NCBI GenBank assembly: GCA_022614795.1
Contig: JAKEHX010000241.1
Coordinates: 1 to 16,217, forward strand
Direction: 5' to 3'
From: Planctomycetaceae bacterium
GTDB lineage: Bacteria > Planctomycetota > Planctomycetia > Pirellulales > Pirellulaceae
Length of the DNA: 16,217 nucleotides
Of this stretch, positions 14,402 to 16,217 are shown one piece after another (within the stretch, counting starts at the first letter, position 1; each line of letters opens with the position of its first letter). The notes under the pieces are model-generated. The model had not been told where the DNA came from. It saw only the letters and a program-made list of their open reading frames with translations, and ran no database searches. The position numbers and the translations under genes were made by a program.

Positions 14402-15556
14402 CTACTCCAACATGTCCTCAGTGAGCAACGTGTCGCCGGTGTCAGCCACCGAGGTAACCAGCGAGGTCAATGCCAACGGCGGGCCGGCACGCAATTGCGC
14501 CCGTTGCGTCACGGTATTTCCCTGCTGGACTTCAGCGTTGAGCAATTCAGTCCACAGGTACGCGAGCGTCGATTCGGCTCCCTGGTTCTGGTTGATGCCG
14601 GTCGGTTGGAGGCCGTCAAAACAGGCGCCGCTGTGCCGATCGGCAAGTGATAGCCCGAGGCTGTTTCGGCCATGGAACCAGCGGTGCGCTCGCCGAAAAA
14701 TGGCCAGGTAGTTTTCATCACCCCTCAGCCGAAATGCGGCCAGTGCGGCGCCGGCCATCGTGGCGGCCTCCACGGGCTGCTGGTCGTATAGCGCCTTGTC
14801 CTCGCCGTGTGAATACCAATCCCGATTGCCGACCGGCCAAAAGACGTCGTCAACCGTCGTTACCAGATCGAGGAAGGCCAACGACGACTCGGCGACGGCA
14901 AGAAACGCCTCGTCGGGCCACCGCTCGGCGGCATCGAACAGCGCGTGAGATAACACCGCATTGGCATACGTCATGCGCGACTCGAACCACGGCCAGTCCG
15001 GCCGCTGCGAACGGTGGTAACACTCAAACAGTCGCTGAGCGGCGAGTCGGGCAACGTCTTCGATCCGGCCGATGTCTTCAACGCCAGCCCGCCACAAGTG
15101 AGCCCAGGCTTGAATCACGTACGCTTGGGCCCGCAAACTTCGCAAATCGGCCAGTGCGGGCAAGACGGCGTCAATCAACGCGCGGGCAAGCGCGCGGTAG
15201 CCGTCCGGCAGAGGACTGGCGAGCACCTCGGCCAGCGCCAGGACCGCCTGACCCTGGCAGTCGCCCGTCCCGGCAGCGTCCAACCAGTCACGCTGATAGC
15301 TGAGGAAATTGTGGAATCCTCGGACCGGGCAGCGCGCATGCTCCAGAAAGCTCAGATAGCAAGTCACTCGCTGGAGCATTCGCTCATCGGCCCGCACGCT
15401 CCACAAGCGAGCACACAGCCGCAGCGCGCGGGCGTTGTCATCGGTGGTGTAACCGCTCTCGCGCCTGGGAATGCTGTAGATGGCGTGCTGAACCAGTCCG
15501 GTCGAGTCCGTCAGTCGATCCAGGTGATCCAATGGCAGGCAATTGCGAACTTGCAT
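14402..15556 (-). CDS. All-helical (alpha/alpha toroid-like) partner of the GT4 glycosyltransferase
   Basis: A 384-residue, almost entirely helical protein. Conserved blocks are HLDRLTDSTGLVQHAIYS (11-28), GYTTDDNARAL (35-45), FHNFLSYQRDW (81-91), DWPWFESRMTYANA (187-200), YDQQPVEAATMAGA (257-270) and GLQPTGINQNQGAESTLAYL (315-334). These Trp/Glu/Asp-rich loops between helix pairs look like an alpha/alpha toroid of the kind used by many glycoside hydrolases and lyases. In related systems I remember this region fused to the C-terminus of a GT4 glycosyltransferase. Here it is a separate gene whose ATG overlaps the GT4 stop (TAATG), so coupling replaces fusion. DD at 39-40 and E193 are candidate active-site acids, unproven. 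No signal peptide. The last 30 residues are Thr/Leu-rich and less conserved in style. Confidence 0.75.
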   Translation of the reverse strand: MQVRNCLPLDHLDRLTDSTGLVQHAIYSIPRRESGYTTDDNARALRLCARLWSVRADERMLQRVTCYLSFLEHARCPVRGFHNFLSYQRDWLDAAGTGDCQGQAVLALAEVLASPLPDGYRALARALIDAVLPALADLRSLRAQAYVIQAWAHLWRAGVEDIGRIEDVARLAAQRLFECYHRSQRPDWPWFESRMTYANAVLSHALFDAAERWPDEAFLAVAESSLAFLDLVTTVDDVFWPVGNRDWYSHGEDKALYDQQPVEAATMAGAALAAFRLRGDENYLAIFRRAHRWFHGRNSLGLSLADRHSGACFDGLQPTGINQNQGAESTLAYLWTELLNAEVQQGNTVTQRAQLRAGPPLALTSLVTSVADTGDTLLTEDMLE

Positions 15557-16217
15557 TATCGTCCTCCGTGCACAAGCTGGTCGGGCTGGTCCATGCCGCT
15601 GGAAAGTTCGCCGCTGTCAGGCGACGAGTGTCCCGCGAAGGGCAGAACTCGATTTCTCTTGCTCTCCCACACTGCCCGGCCGAAGAATTCCAAGTACTGC
15701 CGTCCCACGTTGGGCCAGAACATCGGTTTGACGTACTGATAAGCGCGCCGCCGGGTCGTCGCTCGCAATTTTGCATCGGTCAATAGCCGCAGCGTCGCTT
15801 CGGCCATCGCGGCACTGTCGGCAAAGGGAACCAACTGGCCCCGGCCATCGGCCAGGACTTCCTGGGCATAGAGATAGGGAGTGCTGACCACCGCCCCGAC
15901 TGTTGCCATGGCGTAGGCCATCGTGCCGCTGGCAATTTGATCTTTTCCCGGGTAGGGAGTGACGAACACATCGCAAGCCTGCAAGTGGGCGAGGAGATCG
16001 GACAGGCTGAGATATTGATTCACGAAACGCACGTGCTGGCCGACGCCCAGCGACGCAGCCAGTTCCACCAGTCCCTCGCGATAGACTTCGCCCTCTTGGC
16101 GTTTCACCTGGGGGTGAGTCGCACCCACGATGAGATAAATGGCGTCGGGACAGGCAGCCACGACCTGGGGCATGGCCCGGATCATGTATTCCAGCCCCTT
16201 GCCACGGCTGATCAGCC
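15556..16217 (-). CDS. GT4 family glycosyltransferase (partial, N-terminus outside window)
   Basis: The C-terminal 219 residues of a family GT4 (GT-B fold) retaining glycosyltransferase; the frame stays open to the window edge. Reading inward from the edge it begins LISRGKGLEYMIRAMPQVV, the usual entry to the second Rossmann domain. YLIVGATHP, HVRFVNQYLSLSDLLAHLQA and DVFVTPY follow. The donor-binding region is ASGTMAYAMA then STPYLYAQEVLADGRGQLVPF, where the Glu of AQEVL is the expected sugar-nucleotide contact. The TAA stop overlaps the next gene's ATG by one base. The final 50 residues (from about ESKRNRVLPF) lie outside the family core. It is the most upstream visible gene of the operon ending in GH130, which suggests that it makes the glycan, or a related one, that GH130 acts on. 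The sugar donor cannot be read from sequence. Confidence 0.9.
   Translation of the reverse strand, partial: LISRGKGLEYMIRAMPQVVAACPDAIYLIVGATHPQVKRQEGEVYREGLVELAASLGVGQHVRFVNQYLSLSDLLAHLQACDVFVTPYPGKDQIASGTMAYAMATVGAVVSTPYLYAQEVLADGRGQLVPFADSAAMAEATLRLLTDAKLRATTRRRAYQYVKPMFWPNVGRQYLEFFGRAVWESKRNRVLPFAGHSSPDSGELSSGMDQPDQLVHGGR

Overview
The window is about 16.2 kb of GC-rich DNA, most likely from a member of the Planctomycetota (Pirellulales-like). The case rests on gene content: a DUF1598 protein, a Tat-exported DUF1501 protein and several secreted or membrane proteins of planctomycete type. Short phrase-like palindromes and tandem repeats in the intergenic spaces, of a kind I associate with these genomes, also fit. 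I see no rRNA, tRNA, CRISPR array, integrase or transposase.

Layout, left half. The window opens inside a DUF1598 gene (to 1045) that appears frameshifted near position 100. A small direct repeat and a strong hairpin terminator follow (1073-1158). A winged-helix plus AAA+ ATPase comes next (1450-2946), then a cluster of nested palindromes (2951-3049). A tight + strand cluster follows: DUF1501 (3126-4580), a minimal nucleotidyltransferase-like protein (4605-5051), a small helical protein (5048-5299) and MoaB-type molybdopterin adenylyltransferase (5296-5835). The last three overlap by 4 nt at each junction. Convergent to this cluster on the - strand are a secreted Lys/Glu-rich repeat protein (5851-6579) and a uronate-isomerase-like amidohydrolase with a roughly 165-residue acidic tail (6733-8580).

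Layout, right half. A gene-poor stretch of about 880 nt (8581-9463) holds one palindrome, a possible gene remnant and a promoter-like pair. Then come a secreted protein of unknown function (9464-10495), a family M19 dipeptidase (10598-11695) and a fatty-acid-desaturase-family membrane protein (11974-12981). The right edge is a - strand operon read from beyond the window inward: a GT4 glycosyltransferase (partial, 15556-16217), an all-helical protein that in related systems I remember as the C-terminal half of that glycosyltransferase (14402-15556), a 113-residue two-TM protein (14029-14370) and a GH130 glycoside phosphorylase-family protein (12988-13992).

How genes work together. The clearest functional unit is the GT4/helical/TM/GH130 operon, presumably making and phosphorolysing a beta-mannoside-type glycan. 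The second is the overlapping nucleotidyltransferase-like plus small protein pair, which has the layout of a toxin-antitoxin module but no proven activity. The remaining genes look like individual housekeeping or lineage-specific functions.
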